Assembly (NCBI GenBank): GCA_019058515.1
Contig: JAHPYY010000118.1
Coordinates: 1 to 29,969, forward strand
Length of the DNA stretch: 29,969 bases
Direction: 5' to 3'
Source of the DNA: Promethearchaeota archaeon
GTDB taxonomy: Archaea; Asgardarchaeota; Lokiarchaeia; Sigynarchaeales; SOKP01
Of this stretch, positions 16,832 through 24,044 are shown piece by piece (within the stretch, counting starts at the first letter, position 1; each line of letters starts with the position of its first letter). The translations under genes and the position numbers were made by a program. Below the pieces are notes generated by a model. It was given only the letters and a program-made list of their open reading frames with translations. It was not told where the DNA came from and made no database searches.

Positions 16832-18208
16832 ATGGTAGACAATTTATCTGAAATTACTAAAAATGGACGTATTATCGGTCGTGCTAACTATGTGTTCACT
16901 CCCGAAATCGCATCAAGAATAGGATCAATTCACGGGAGCCAGTTTAAGCAAAATGAATCGATAGTAATTGGACGAGACTATAGTAACGATTCTCGTATGC
17001 TTAAAAGAGGCTATACCTCCGGTATTATGTCGGCAGGAGTAAATATACTAAATTTATCAGATTCAACTTATCCTCTGTTGCAATTTACCATAAGACGATT
17101 TGGAGCAAGTGGAGGTGCGTATTTTTCAGGGGGTCACCTCTACAGCGAGGATTGTGGAGTAAGATTTATTGATGCAGGAGGTATGGAGCTTTCAAAGTTT
17201 GATATTCAGAGCATTATAGAATCGTATAATACTTTTCCAAAACAAATACGTAGAGTGGACCCTAATCAAATAGGGTTAATAACGGCTATACCTAATACAG
17301 AAGATATATACATAAAGTCTCTTCAGCAGTTTGTAAATAAGCAAAAAATAAAAGAACAGAAACTTAAAATCGTAGTTGATTGTTCTTATGGACCCACAGG
17401 AAAAATTACTCCGCTCCTGTTAAATGAAATTGGCGTAGAAGTAATCGCCTTAAATACCCATTATCGAGAGAGATTCACAAATCCTGTGCCCAACATTACA
17501 TCAATCCAAAATTGTGCGAACATTGTAAAAGCGTCTAATAGCCACCTAGGGGTGTGTTTTGATGTAGACGGCTCTCGCTTACTCGTCATTGATGAAAACG
17601 GTTTAGAAGTTAATTGTGAAGACTTGATCATGCTCTTTATTGCGTACGACAAACGTATTCAAAATTCAAAAGCTAACAGCATAATTATAACTCCTTCAAC
17701 ATCACCCGTTGTTAAAAAGTATATTGAAGACGATGGATATACTGTAAATTTAGTAAACAACGATCCAGGGGAAATTTCAAGACAAATCCGAGAACAACGA
17801 GCGTGCTTCGCAGCAGCAGATACTCTTAAGTTTTACTTTCCTCAATTTGCACCATTTTCTGACGGTAATTTCATACTTCTTAAACTATTAGAAATAATGA
17901 CTGATCAAGAGGATCTCATAAGTTCTTTAACGCGTGGATTTCCAAAGGGTATTAAAATTAATAAAACGGTACCTGTTTCGGAAAATCTTATTGGGAGCCT
18001 TCATAACAAATTAAGAGAAATGGCAGAAAACAACGGATTCCAATACCAAGATATTATCAACGAGTTAAAGATAATAGAAAACGAGGTTAACACTACCATT
18101 AAAATTTCTCTTAACAGAAATGCTATACTCTTATCTTCAGAATCTGAGGATCAAGTACTAGCAAAAGATTCTATAAGACGCATCGAGCAATATGTTCTTG
18201 AGATTTAA
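16832..18208 (+). CDS. Degenerate phosphohexomutase (phosphomannomutase/phosphoglucomutase-like), probably inactive
   Basis: The 458-residue chain follows the alpha-D-phosphohexomutase fold, from IIGRANYVFTPEIASRIG (domain 1) through KIVVDCSYGPTGKITPLLL (domain 2). The active-site loop aligns without gaps to the usual GG-x-x-x-TASHNP-x-x-x-x-GIK as GGAYFSGGHLYSEDCGVR: the phospho-Ser is Gly100 while the His is kept. The metal loop D-G-D-x-D-R reads DVDGSR (244-249), lacking the third Asp. The sugar-binding GEESG loop reads AAADTLKFYF and the C-terminal R-x-SGTEP loop is absent. Enzymatic mutase activity is therefore unlikely. The same loss is characteristic of mutase-like domains fused to nucleotidyltransferases in bacteria, so this protein may assist the enzyme at 12016 as a structural or regulatory subunit. 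GAAGG abuts the ATG. Confidence 0.85.
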   Translation: MVDNLSEITKNGRIIGRANYVFTPEIASRIGSIHGSQFKQNESIVIGRDYSNDSRMLKRGYTSGIMSAGVNILNLSDSTYPLLQFTIRRFGASGGAYFSGGHLYSEDCGVRFIDAGGMELSKFDIQSIIESYNTFPKQIRRVDPNQIGLITAIPNTEDIYIKSLQQFVNKQKIKEQKLKIVVDCSYGPTGKITPLLLNEIGVEVIALNTHYRERFTNPVPNITSIQNCANIVKASNSHLGVCFDVDGSRLLVIDENGLEVNCEDLIMLFIAYDKRIQNSKANSIIITPSTSPVVKKYIEDDGYTVNLVNNDPGEISRQIREQRACFAAADTLKFYFPQFAPFSDGNFILLKLLEIMTDQEDLISSLTRGFPKGIKINKTVPVSENLIGSLHNKLREMAENNGFQYQDIINELKIIENEVNTTIKISLNRNAILLSSESEDQVLAKDSIRRIEQYVLEI

Positions 18209-18352
18209 ACCCAATATCATCTTTATTTTTTGCTGTCACTATTTACGAATTTCTTCGGACTATAATACCAAAATTTACTTCTAGAGATGAAAATTTAAAT
18301 TTTCTCAAATTAATGTAATAATAAAGTAATTTCAATATCTAAAGATGATTTT

Positions 18353-19036
18353 ATGAACTTGAATATAACAAGCGCCATAGTTTTAGGAACGCTTTTTTTA
18401 ATTTTTATCGTGTTTCTCATCTTCGATGTATTCAAACGCAACGAAAAGTGGGGTTTTTTAGCTTACATTGTTGCGGTTGTTCCAGTAAATTATATGTGGA
18501 TTCTTGGACTCGATATTCTTCTCGTATGGATAGTTCTGTTTTCCCTTTGGAGCGTAACACTTCTTCGAGATCTTTTATGGGTTTATAGGAAAACCAAGGA
18601 ATTCGACGACATACTCCTGTTTCTATTGCTCGGAGTGCTCGTTCAAATCATTGTAGTTGCTATATTACCCGCACCACAATTGTTTAGCTATCTCCAAACT
18701 AACGCAACTCCTTACTGGGTGTTCTGGTTTCCAGATGTGTACGATGTTACCAACGATTTTGCGATTAAATCCTGGGTAAATACCACGTACTTGATGGCTT
18801 ACAGATTGTTGGCATCCTTGGTAATTACATTGGCCATTATCCCTCTCTTGCTCGATATAAAAGACGAAGAAGTAAGCTTTCCAATAATTGTTATCATTAC
18901 CGCTCTATTTATCATTCCATTCCTGATCTTAAGTTTAATTTGGCTCCCTCAAGCTGCAGCAGTACTTACATTTCTCTTATCGGTGGTTTTGTTCATCGTA
19001 CTGCTAATAATTACACGCTCTGGCAAAGAAGGATAA
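18353..19036 (+). CDS. Polytopic membrane protein of unknown function
   Basis: The 227-residue protein has six or seven membrane helices, at about 7-27, 33-50, 53-76, 86-107, 146-167, 175-198 and 200-221. A loop of about 35 residues between helices four and five (PQLFSYLQTNATPYWVFWFP) is rich in aromatic residues, and NATP and NTTY are possible glycosylation sites if that loop is outside. No transporter, enzyme or sensor signature is recognised. A T-run follows the stop, so it is probably a single transcription unit ahead of radA rather than an operon partner. Confidence 0.7.
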   Translation: MNLNITSAIVLGTLFLIFIVFLIFDVFKRNEKWGFLAYIVAVVPVNYMWILGLDILLVWIVLFSLWSVTLLRDLLWVYRKTKEFDDILLFLLLGVLVQIIVVAILPAPQLFSYLQTNATPYWVFWFPDVYDVTNDFAIKSWVNTTYLMAYRLLASLVITLAIIPLLLDIKDEEVSFPIIVIITALFIIPFLILSLIWLPQAAAVLTFLLSVVLFIVLLIITRSGKEG

Positions 19037-19056
19037 AATTGGATTAAAACTTCAAA

Positions 19057-19064
19057 TTTTTTTT
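19057..19064 (+). terminator. Oligo-T terminator before radA
   Basis: A run of eight T about 20 bp after the membrane-protein stop codon fits an archaeal terminator and separates that gene from radA. Confidence 0.5.
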
Positions 19065-19097
19065 CTAAATTAATTTATTAATCTCTTTCGTTATATT

Positions 19098-19110
19098 ATA
19101 CTATATAAAG
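19098..19110 (+). promoter_or_regulatory. TATA box of radA
   Basis: TTATACTATATAAAG spans this site, about 60 bp before the radA ATG. It would give a leader of roughly 30-40 nt; no Shine-Dalgarno motif is visible in it. Confidence 0.4.
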
Positions 19111-19166
19111 AAATTAATTTTCCAATAATTTACATACAAACTAAAGATTGAGTTCCCTTTTGTAAA

Positions 19167-20171
19167 ATGGCGAAAAAAAAAGAATCCTCCAAAGAAGACG
19201 CCGAAGATTCTAAATTAGATACTACCTCAGAAAAGCAGTACGAACTACAGGATCTCCCCGGAGTCGGAGACGCAACATTAAAGAAGTTAAAAGACGCAGG
19301 TATTCTTTCAGTACGAGCATTAGCGTTTTATCCAATTACGAAATTAATTGAGGACGCAGGGGTGGGAGAAAAAACTGCTGTGAAACTCATTAAAACCGCA
19401 CAAGACATAGAAAAAATGGGATTCAAGTCTGCAGACGCGATATGGGAAAAAAGGAGATTGTTACGAAAGCTATCCACAGGTTCTAATAACTTAGACGATT
19501 TGCTTGGTGGTGGTATTGAACCTGGCGCAGTGACGGAGTTTTTTGGGGAATTTAGGACTGGAAAGACGCAACTCGCCCACCAATTATGCGTTAATGTACA
19601 AAAGACTTACGAAGAAGGTGGACTCGAAGGAAACGCTCTTTATGTCGACACCGAGGGCACATTCCGTCCAGAAAGAATTATTCAAATGGCTGAAGGAAAA
19701 GACATGGATTATAGCCAATGTTTACGGAACATCATAGTTGGACGGGCATACAACAGCGATCATCAGTTACTCCTAGTAAGGGAAACTTCAAAGTTAATTG
19801 AAGAAAGAAATATTAAACTGATAATAGTAGATTCCATAATCGGCCATTTTAGAAGCGAGTATGTAGGTCGTGGTACATTAGCAGCACGACAACAAATGTT
19901 AAACATGCATATCCACGATCTTTTAAGACTTAGCGAGACTTACGAAGAGTTAGCTGTAGTATTTTGTAACCAAGTCCAAAGTCGACCCGACGTGTTCTAC
20001 GGTAATCCTTTAACTCACTCTGGAGGCAACATAATCGCGCACGGATCAACCATTCGCGTATTTTTAAGGAAGGGTAAAGGAGAACAAAGAGTTGCGAAAA
20101 TTGTGGATGCCCCCCACCTACCTGAAGCTGACGCAGTGTTTTCCATCACAGAAAATGGTATTGAAGATTAG
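19167..20171 (+). CDS. radA: DNA repair and recombination protein RadA
   Basis: The 334-residue protein is a full archaeal RadA/Rad51 recombinase. The charged N-terminus precedes a helix-hairpin-helix DNA-binding domain (LQDLPGVGDATLKKL, then GVGEKTAVKL). The RecA-fold ATPase has Walker A GEFRTGKTQ (127-135, with Arg where most have Gly or Ser) and Walker B LIIVDS. VGRGTLAARQQMLN matches the L1/DNA-binding region, NQVQSRPDVFYGNPLTHSGGN the L2 region, and the C-terminus PHLPEADAVFSITENGIED is nearly invariant in the family. It forms filaments on single-stranded DNA and catalyses homologous pairing and strand exchange. The polymerisation motif is not clear in the linker; AIWEKRRLLRKL occupies that place. 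It is transcribed alone from its own TATA box. Confidence 0.97.
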   Translation: MAKKKESSKEDAEDSKLDTTSEKQYELQDLPGVGDATLKKLKDAGILSVRALAFYPITKLIEDAGVGEKTAVKLIKTAQDIEKMGFKSADAIWEKRRLLRKLSTGSNNLDDLLGGGIEPGAVTEFFGEFRTGKTQLAHQLCVNVQKTYEEGGLEGNALYVDTEGTFRPERIIQMAEGKDMDYSQCLRNIIVGRAYNSDHQLLLVRETSKLIEERNIKLIIVDSIIGHFRSEYVGRGTLAARQQMLNMHIHDLLRLSETYEELAVVFCNQVQSRPDVFYGNPLTHSGGNIIAHGSTIRVFLRKGKGEQRVAKIVDAPHLPEADAVFSITENGIED

Positions 20172-20321
20172 CATTATACTCTCAGATACGCAATTATACC
20201 ATTGGTATTGAGATTATTCTCAGAGTACTTAACTTTGACAAATAATCAAAAGGATGGAAAAGTAGTTAATAGTTTACGCTTTTTTGTTGAAATAGATCTT
20301 ACAATTTCTAAAAAATTAAAA

Positions 20322-20346
20322 ATTCTCCTTCTTATGATGATTTTAT
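20322..20346 (+). repeat. Direct repeat, left copy (25 bp)
   Basis: This stretch, beginning ATTCTCCTTCTTATGATG, recurs at 21356-21380 with 22 of 25 positions identical. The two copies bracket the LRR gene and the tiny hydrophobic ORF. Confidence 0.6.
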
Positions 20347-20410
20347 AATTTAATTTTTCTATTATTTTTACAATTTGTTACCTGCACTTTATTAATTTCT
20401 ATTACCCGTA

Positions 20411-20420
20411 TTATTTAAAT
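20411..20420 (+). promoter_or_regulatory. TATA box of the LRR gene
   Basis: TTATTTAAAT is centred about 27 bp upstream of the ATG at 20443, which predicts a leaderless transcript. There is no Shine-Dalgarno sequence before the ATG. Confidence 0.4.
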
Positions 20421-20442
20421 AGGCAAGTATCTATTATTATTT

Positions 20443-21129
20443 ATGAAGATGGATAATTTTACCGAGGAACCATATGTTACCGTAAGTGGAAAAAAATTTT
20501 TCATCGAAGACTACGATCTAAACCTTGCGTTCTTTAAGTTTGACCGTATCGCTGAGATCAAGGGTCTTGAAAACGCCGATTTGCTCACTGTGTGCATGGT
20601 TAGTTGCGGTATCTCTAAGATCGAAGGGCTCGAAAATCTTGTGAATCTCGAGAAATTACGATTGGAAGGGAATAAAATCGAGAATCTCGAAGGGCTTGAC
20701 TCCTTGGAAAGCCTAGAGCGCCTGATCTTAACTCGAAATAAAATCTCAAGCTTACGGGGCTTGGACGCTCTTTCGAACCTAAAAGTGCTGGTACTCGACC
20801 AGAACCAGATTCGAGATTTAGAATACCTCGAGGGGCTTTCGTCTTTGAAACTACTTTCAATCTCTCAAAACAACATTACGGAAATAAAAGGTCTAGACTC
20901 TTTACGAAATATATATTCTCTAGATCTGGCCTATAATCGTATTACCAAGATTAAAAGGTTGTCGTCGCTATGCAACCTCGAATTTTTATTCCTTGACGGT
21001 AATCCCATCTCTGAAATCCCGTCGTTGAAAAACTTGCGTAATTTAAGAGATTTAAGTTTGATGGGGACGAATGTAAAGGAGAAACCCAAGCTTGATTACC
21101 TACCAAGCCTGGAGCATGTGTTCATTTAA
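20443..21129 (+). CDS. SDS22-like leucine-rich-repeat protein
   Basis: Almost all of the 228 residues are leucine-rich repeats of exactly 22 residues with consensus L-x-x-L-x-L-x-x-N-x-I-x-x-I-x-x-L-x-x-L-x-x. Eight or nine units can be counted, e.g. LEKLRLEGNKIENLEGLDSL and LKVLVLDQNQIRDLEYLEGL. The N-terminal 30 residues are a charged cap; there is no signal peptide or anchor, so the protein is probably cytoplasmic. This repeat class (SDS22-like) folds into a curved solenoid and binds proteins, often phosphatases or GTPase regulators in eukaryotes. The partner here is unknown. The gene uses many more G/C-ending codons (CTC, GAG, AAG) than its neighbours, and imperfect direct repeats flank it, which may point to a different history. 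It has its own TATA box. Confidence 0.9.
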   Translation: MKMDNFTEEPYVTVSGKKFFIEDYDLNLAFFKFDRIAEIKGLENADLLTVCMVSCGISKIEGLENLVNLEKLRLEGNKIENLEGLDSLESLERLILTRNKISSLRGLDALSNLKVLVLDQNQIRDLEYLEGLSSLKLLSISQNNITEIKGLDSLRNIYSLDLAYNRITKIKRLSSLCNLEFLFLDGNPISEIPSLKNLRNLRDLSLMGTNVKEKPKLDYLPSLEHVFI

Positions 21130-21194
21130 CTTAATTATTTAATTGAGATTTTCTGTGTAATTTGCATCACCAAATTAAAAAGGAAACGGCTCAA

Positions 21195-21260
21195 ATGATG
21201 GGGGCATGCGGTTTGTTCGGGGTTACGGGCGCGCTCGTAGCTCTTGCGATTAGAAAATAA
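21195..21260 (+). CDS. Possible 21-residue hydrophobic peptide
   Basis: The frame MMGACGLFGVTGALVALAIR, ending in a further Lys, is a small glycine-rich hydrophobic helix with a basic end, like a single membrane span. The frame extends upstream to a TTG at 21162 (adding HHQIKKETAQ). The patch is clearly G+C-richer than the surrounding spacer, as is the LRR gene 65 bp upstream. It may be a small membrane protein, or the remnant of a longer gene. No family is recognised. Confidence 0.3.
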   Translation: MMGACGLFGVTGALVALAIRK

Positions 21261-21355
21261 GCCAAACTAGCGCAAATGACCGTTGTAATTGTAATTTAGT
21301 TCTGCTTAAAGTTGCTAATCTACGCTCATTTTTCTCCGTTAAGGTAAATTTCTTG

Positions 21356-21380
21356 ATTCTCCTTATTATGATAATTTGAT
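21356..21380 (+). repeat. Direct repeat, right copy (25 bp)
   Basis: This stretch, beginning ATTCTCCTTATTATGATA, matches 20322-20346 at 22 of 25 positions; the starts are 1034 bp apart. Confidence 0.6.
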
Positions 21381-21548
21381 TGGATCTGGAGAAGGTAGAT
21401 TAAATTTTTGTAATCTGTTCAAAATTTAAACATATATAAATTGTACTATGCGCGCTTTGTTCACTTTTTAGAGTATAAACTAAAAACGAATACCACTTTA
21501 TGGTGAAGAAAATAAAATAATGCACCACTTTTTTAAGGAATAGTATAC

Positions 21549-21564
21549 TTTATGATATCATAAA
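21549..21564. promoter_or_regulatory. Perfect 16-bp palindrome, candidate operator
   Basis: TTTATGATATCATAAA is an exact inverted repeat 85 bp upstream of the regulator ATG. The half-site ATGAT recurs in the inverted repeat GAATCAT/ATGATTC at 21571-21599. Ribbon-helix-helix dimers of the MetJ/Arc type bind palindromic or tandem short sites, so autoregulation is a reasonable inference. Confidence 0.45.
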
Positions 21565-21648
21565 AGTTATGAATCATTAACAAATATTCATCATGATTCT
21601 TGAAATTAAAAATCCAGTAAGAGAAAAAACATTTTACTTCTATTTGGG

Positions 21649-22242
21649 ATGATTATGGAATATCAACGAACAGAAAAAATGAATAATCGAATTACGGTTG
21701 CACTTGATAACAAAACGCTCAAAATCTTGAACGAATTAAAGAAAAACACTACAACCTCACAGTCCGAACTATTACGAAAATCAATCAGGTTCTTCTATGA
21801 TTTTAGAAAATTAATAAATGAACATAATAATGTTTCGGAAAAATTCACTACATATTTAGAATTACTGTCTAATGGTGAACATATTATCCTAGATATCGAT
21901 CATTACCTGCTTTTTCTCAAATTCATTGAAGATTCCCCTAATAAAGAGGAATTTTGGGAGGTACATAAAGCCATAGCTAAAGGACACGCTCACGAGTTTG
22001 CGGAAGATAAAAATATTTCAACAGTTCAGAATATAATTAACCGAATGGAAGCGTGTAACTTTTTTAAGGTTGTGAAAGATTCTTCTACGAGATATACATT
22101 ACTTCTCGGAACTGACATTCAAAAAACCTTTATTAAAATTTTATTGGAAGAAATATTTAATGGTCTTGGTATAATAATGGAAATTCAAGAAGGATTATCA
22201 AAACTTAAAGTATCATTTGATCGGTTTTTATTTAAGGAATAG
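21649..22242 (+). CDS. Ribbon-helix-helix regulator with C-terminal helical domain
   Basis: Residues 12-50 form a ribbon-helix-helix: strand NRITVALDN, helix KTLKILNELKKN, turn TTSQSELL and helix RKSIRFFYDFRKLI. The remaining 145 residues form a mainly helical domain without recognisable ligand motif; it includes YLELLSNGEHIILDIDHYLLFL and a later segment (KNISTVQNIINRMEACNFFKVV...YTLLLGTD) that looks like a winged-helix or sensor module with conserved HEF. Such N-terminal RHH plus long sensor proteins occur in archaea, but the ligand is unknown. ATG codons at 21649, 21655 and 21679 are possible starts; the third sits right before the ribbon strand. The palindromes upstream suggest autoregulation. 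It converges with the glnK operon. Confidence 0.75.
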   Translation: MIMEYQRTEKMNNRITVALDNKTLKILNELKKNTTTSQSELLRKSIRFFYDFRKLINEHNNVSEKFTTYLELLSNGEHIILDIDHYLLFLKFIEDSPNKEEFWEVHKAIAKGHAHEFAEDKNISTVQNIINRMEACNFFKVVKDSSTRYTLLLGTDIQKTFIKILLEEIFNGLGIIMEIQEGLSKLKVSFDRFLFKE

Positions 22243-22318
22243 AATTTATGCGATGTGTAAATTCGAAAAAGTAATTAAAATAAGCTAATAGAAATTAGGT
22301 TTTTAAAACTATTATATT

Positions 22319-22329
22319 AAAAAAAAAAA
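22319..22329 (-). terminator. Oligo-T terminator of the KaiC-like/amt/glnK operon
   Basis: Eleven consecutive T on the minus strand follow the glnK stop codon by about 17 bp, a strong archaeal-type terminator for the three-gene operon. Confidence 0.6.
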
Positions 22330-22346
22330 GAGTAAAACAAATCCTG

Positions 22347-22694
22347 CTATATTATATTTTCATCTACAGTAGCTAAAGCTCCATCACGAACACGAATAAC
22401 TTCGGTCACATTAGAGACAAAGATTTTTCCATCACCAATAATTCCTGTCCTAGCGTTTGCAACGATTAATTCGAGAACTTTATTTAGATCTTCTGTTTTA
22501 ATTACTATTATAATTTTTGATTTCGGGAGCATATCAGCCGTAATAATGGTTCCGTTCATTACTTGAATGATACCCGATTGCTTTCCTCGTCCTTTAACTT
22601 CGTAAGTCGTCAAAGCAGAAAACCCTGCTTCAGCTAGAGCTTTTGTGACGAAATTTAATCTCTCGTTCCTAATTATAGCTTCGACTTTTTTCAT
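22347..22694 (-). CDS. glnK: PII nitrogen regulatory protein GlnK
   Basis: The 115-residue protein is a PII family member: MKKVEAIIRNERLNFVTKALAEAG start, the T-loop from GRGKQSG to MLPKSK (about 35-60), and the C-terminal signature ARTGIIGDGKIFV with VIRVRDG. PII trimers bind ATP, ADP and 2-oxoglutarate and plug the cytoplasmic pores of Amt channels when nitrogen is plentiful. The T-loop has no Tyr at the uridylylation position (NGTIITADML), so control by covalent uridylylation is unlikely and effector binding should suffice. The gene follows amt by 18 bp, and a strong ribosome-binding site overlaps the amt stop, so it is translated from the same mRNA and its product almost certainly regulates that transporter. 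Confidence 0.95.
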   Translation of the reverse strand: MKKVEAIIRNERLNFVTKALAEAGFSALTTYEVKGRGKQSGIIQVMNGTIITADMLPKSKIIIVIKTEDLNKVLELIVANARTGIIGDGKIFVSNVTEVIRVRDGALATVDENII

Positions 22695-22704
22695 TTTATT
22701 AATT

Positions 22705-22713
22705 CACTCCTTT
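22705..22713 (-). promoter_or_regulatory. Ribosome-binding site of glnK
   Basis: AAAGGAGTG on the minus strand, 10 nt before the glnK ATG, is a near-perfect Shine-Dalgarno sequence and overlaps the last base of the amt stop codon. It contrasts with the leaderless-looking single genes in this window. Confidence 0.7.
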
Positions 22714-24026
22714 CAATCTGTTTTATTCATCATATCTTCGGGATAGGCATAAGTTTTATGTACTGAAATGTCGAGTCCGAACAATTCTTCGTCTTTCGAT
22801 GCTCTAAGTAAATTAAATTTATGCAACACATAGAATAAAATAAATCCTAGTCCTGCAACTACTAATGCAATAACAGTTACTCCTAATATTTGAATTCCAA
22901 GGACATATCCCCAATTGCCAAGTTCAAAACCGTATAGCGGATGTGCACCCATCACTTTGGCACCAAAAATGCCAGTTGCTATAACTCCCCAAATTCCACA
23001 AGCACCATGAACGGGGAAAACGGCTAACGCATCATCTATTTTAAGTTTATGTTCGAGTACTCCATAAATGAAGGTAGTGAGAACTCCAGCTATGATCCCC
23101 ATTACAAAAGCCCAGAGTGGATGTACTATATGCGCACCTGAACAGATCGTAACAGCACCAGCTAATAATCCTATCATACTAGTGAGTACATGTCCGCGGG
23201 AGGTTAATGCAGCACCGAATAAACCACCAGCCATGCACATCGCTGTTGTAATAGATACCCAAGCCAACTCTACATTGATTGTCTGGGGATCTGCCGCGGT
23301 ACTTGAACCAATGTTAAAACCAAACCAGCCAAAAACTAACAGCCACGCACCGAGGACAGCAAGGGGGATGCTATGTCCAAAGAAAGTTCGAGGTGATTTT
23401 TTCTTTCCTACAAATTTTCCAATTCTTGGACCAATAATGAACGCCGCTACTAAGCCCAACATCCCTCCGGTCAAGTGAACTACACTCGATCCTGCATAGT
23501 CAATGTATCCCAACTCGGATAACCAGCCACCCCCCCAAACCCAATGTTCGATTAAGGGGTATATAACTGTTGCAATTACCGCCGCTGCAATGACCCATCC
23601 TTTCAACTTATCTCTCTCTGCTGTCGCTCCAGGAACAATAGCTAAGCAAGTAATCATAAACATGGACATCTTAAACCACAACGCCATGTCGCCTAATCCA
23701 GAAGGACTTCCTGCCACACCGTAAGCTCCTTCTTCGGAAAGAATTGGAGGTAATGGATTTGCAATAGTAGGAATATAGATGGGTATCCCAAAGATGCTAT
23801 CTGTAGAATAGTAAGCTAAGGGAAATCCGATAAGAAAATAAAGTACGAATGCTAATGTCCAACCTACATTTATCATGATAATTGTGTGTGACACATTTTT
23901 CTTTCGAACCATGCCAGCGTATAGAAAACCAAAACCAGCCGTTGCCATTATGAAGATTGCAACAGGAGCCCAACCAACCAGAAACGCTTGTTGAAACGAA
24001 CCGAAATAATCTACATCCGTTGTCAT
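22713..24026 (-). CDS. amt: Ammonium transporter Amt
   Basis: The 437-residue protein has the 11-helix Amt/Mep/Rh fold with an outward N-terminus. Family markers include GFGFLYAGMVRKKN, the conserved Asp in YIDYAGSSVVHLTGG with the first pore His in VVHL, and the second pore His in PVHGACGIWGVIATGIF. The twin-His pair and Asp are intact, so it should conduct ammonium across the cytoplasmic membrane. Its cytoplasmic C-terminus (ELFGLDISVHKTYAYPEDMMNKTD) holds the usual GLD-x-x-x-H motif that couples the subunits and contacts GlnK. The gene lies between a KaiC-like ATPase gene (18-bp gap) and glnK (18-bp gap), and GTGGAGATG upstream of the ATG is a plausible ribosome-binding site. Confidence 0.96.
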   Translation of the reverse strand: MTTDVDYFGSFQQAFLVGWAPVAIFIMATAGFGFLYAGMVRKKNVSHTIIMINVGWTLAFVLYFLIGFPLAYYSTDSIFGIPIYIPTIANPLPPILSEEGAYGVAGSPSGLGDMALWFKMSMFMITCLAIVPGATAERDKLKGWVIAAAVIATVIYPLIEHWVWGGGWLSELGYIDYAGSSVVHLTGGMLGLVAAFIIGPRIGKFVGKKKSPRTFFGHSIPLAVLGAWLLVFGWFGFNIGSSTAADPQTINVELAWVSITTAMCMAGGLFGAALTSRGHVLTSMIGLLAGAVTICSGAHIVHPLWAFVMGIIAGVLTTFIYGVLEHKLKIDDALAVFPVHGACGIWGVIATGIFGAKVMGAHPLYGFELGNWGYVLGIQILGVTVIALVVAGLGFILFYVLHKFNLLRASKDEELFGLDISVHKTYAYPEDMMNKTD

Positions 24027-24044
24027 AGTTTAGAACATCTCCAC

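Larger units (their letters stand above)
21130..21648. other. 519-bp intergenic region between the LRR gene and a regulator
   Basis: The spacer holds the tiny hydrophobic ORF (21195-21260), the right copy of the direct repeat (21356-21380), a TATA-like CATATATAAATTG near 21430, a perfect 16-bp palindrome (21549-21564) and an inverted repeat GAATCAT/ATGATTC (21571-21599) just upstream of the regulator gene. No RNA gene is recognised. The long distance from the TATA-like box to the regulator ATG would give a leader of about 190 nt. Confidence 0.6.

Noticed and set aside
20615..20860. 81-residue minus-strand ORF inside the LRR gene
   Set aside because: It is the shadow of the repeated LRR codons on the other strand; the plus-strand frame has an unmistakable 22-residue periodicity.
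20443..21129. 22-codon periodicity considered as a DNA repeat array or CRISPR-like structure
   Set aside because: The period is a 66-bp protein repeat with variable bases at each unit and no conserved repeat/spacer boundary; it is an LRR gene.
21430..21540. Very short frames such as MVKKIK after a TATA-like box
   Set aside because: They are under ten codons with no ribosome-binding site or conserved feature, so they cannot be supported as genes.
23068..23478. 136-residue plus-strand ORF inside amt
   Set aside because: It is antisense to a strongly conserved amt coding sequence, is rich in Pro/Ala as expected from reading the complement of Gly/Ala-rich membrane helices, and has no recognisable motif.
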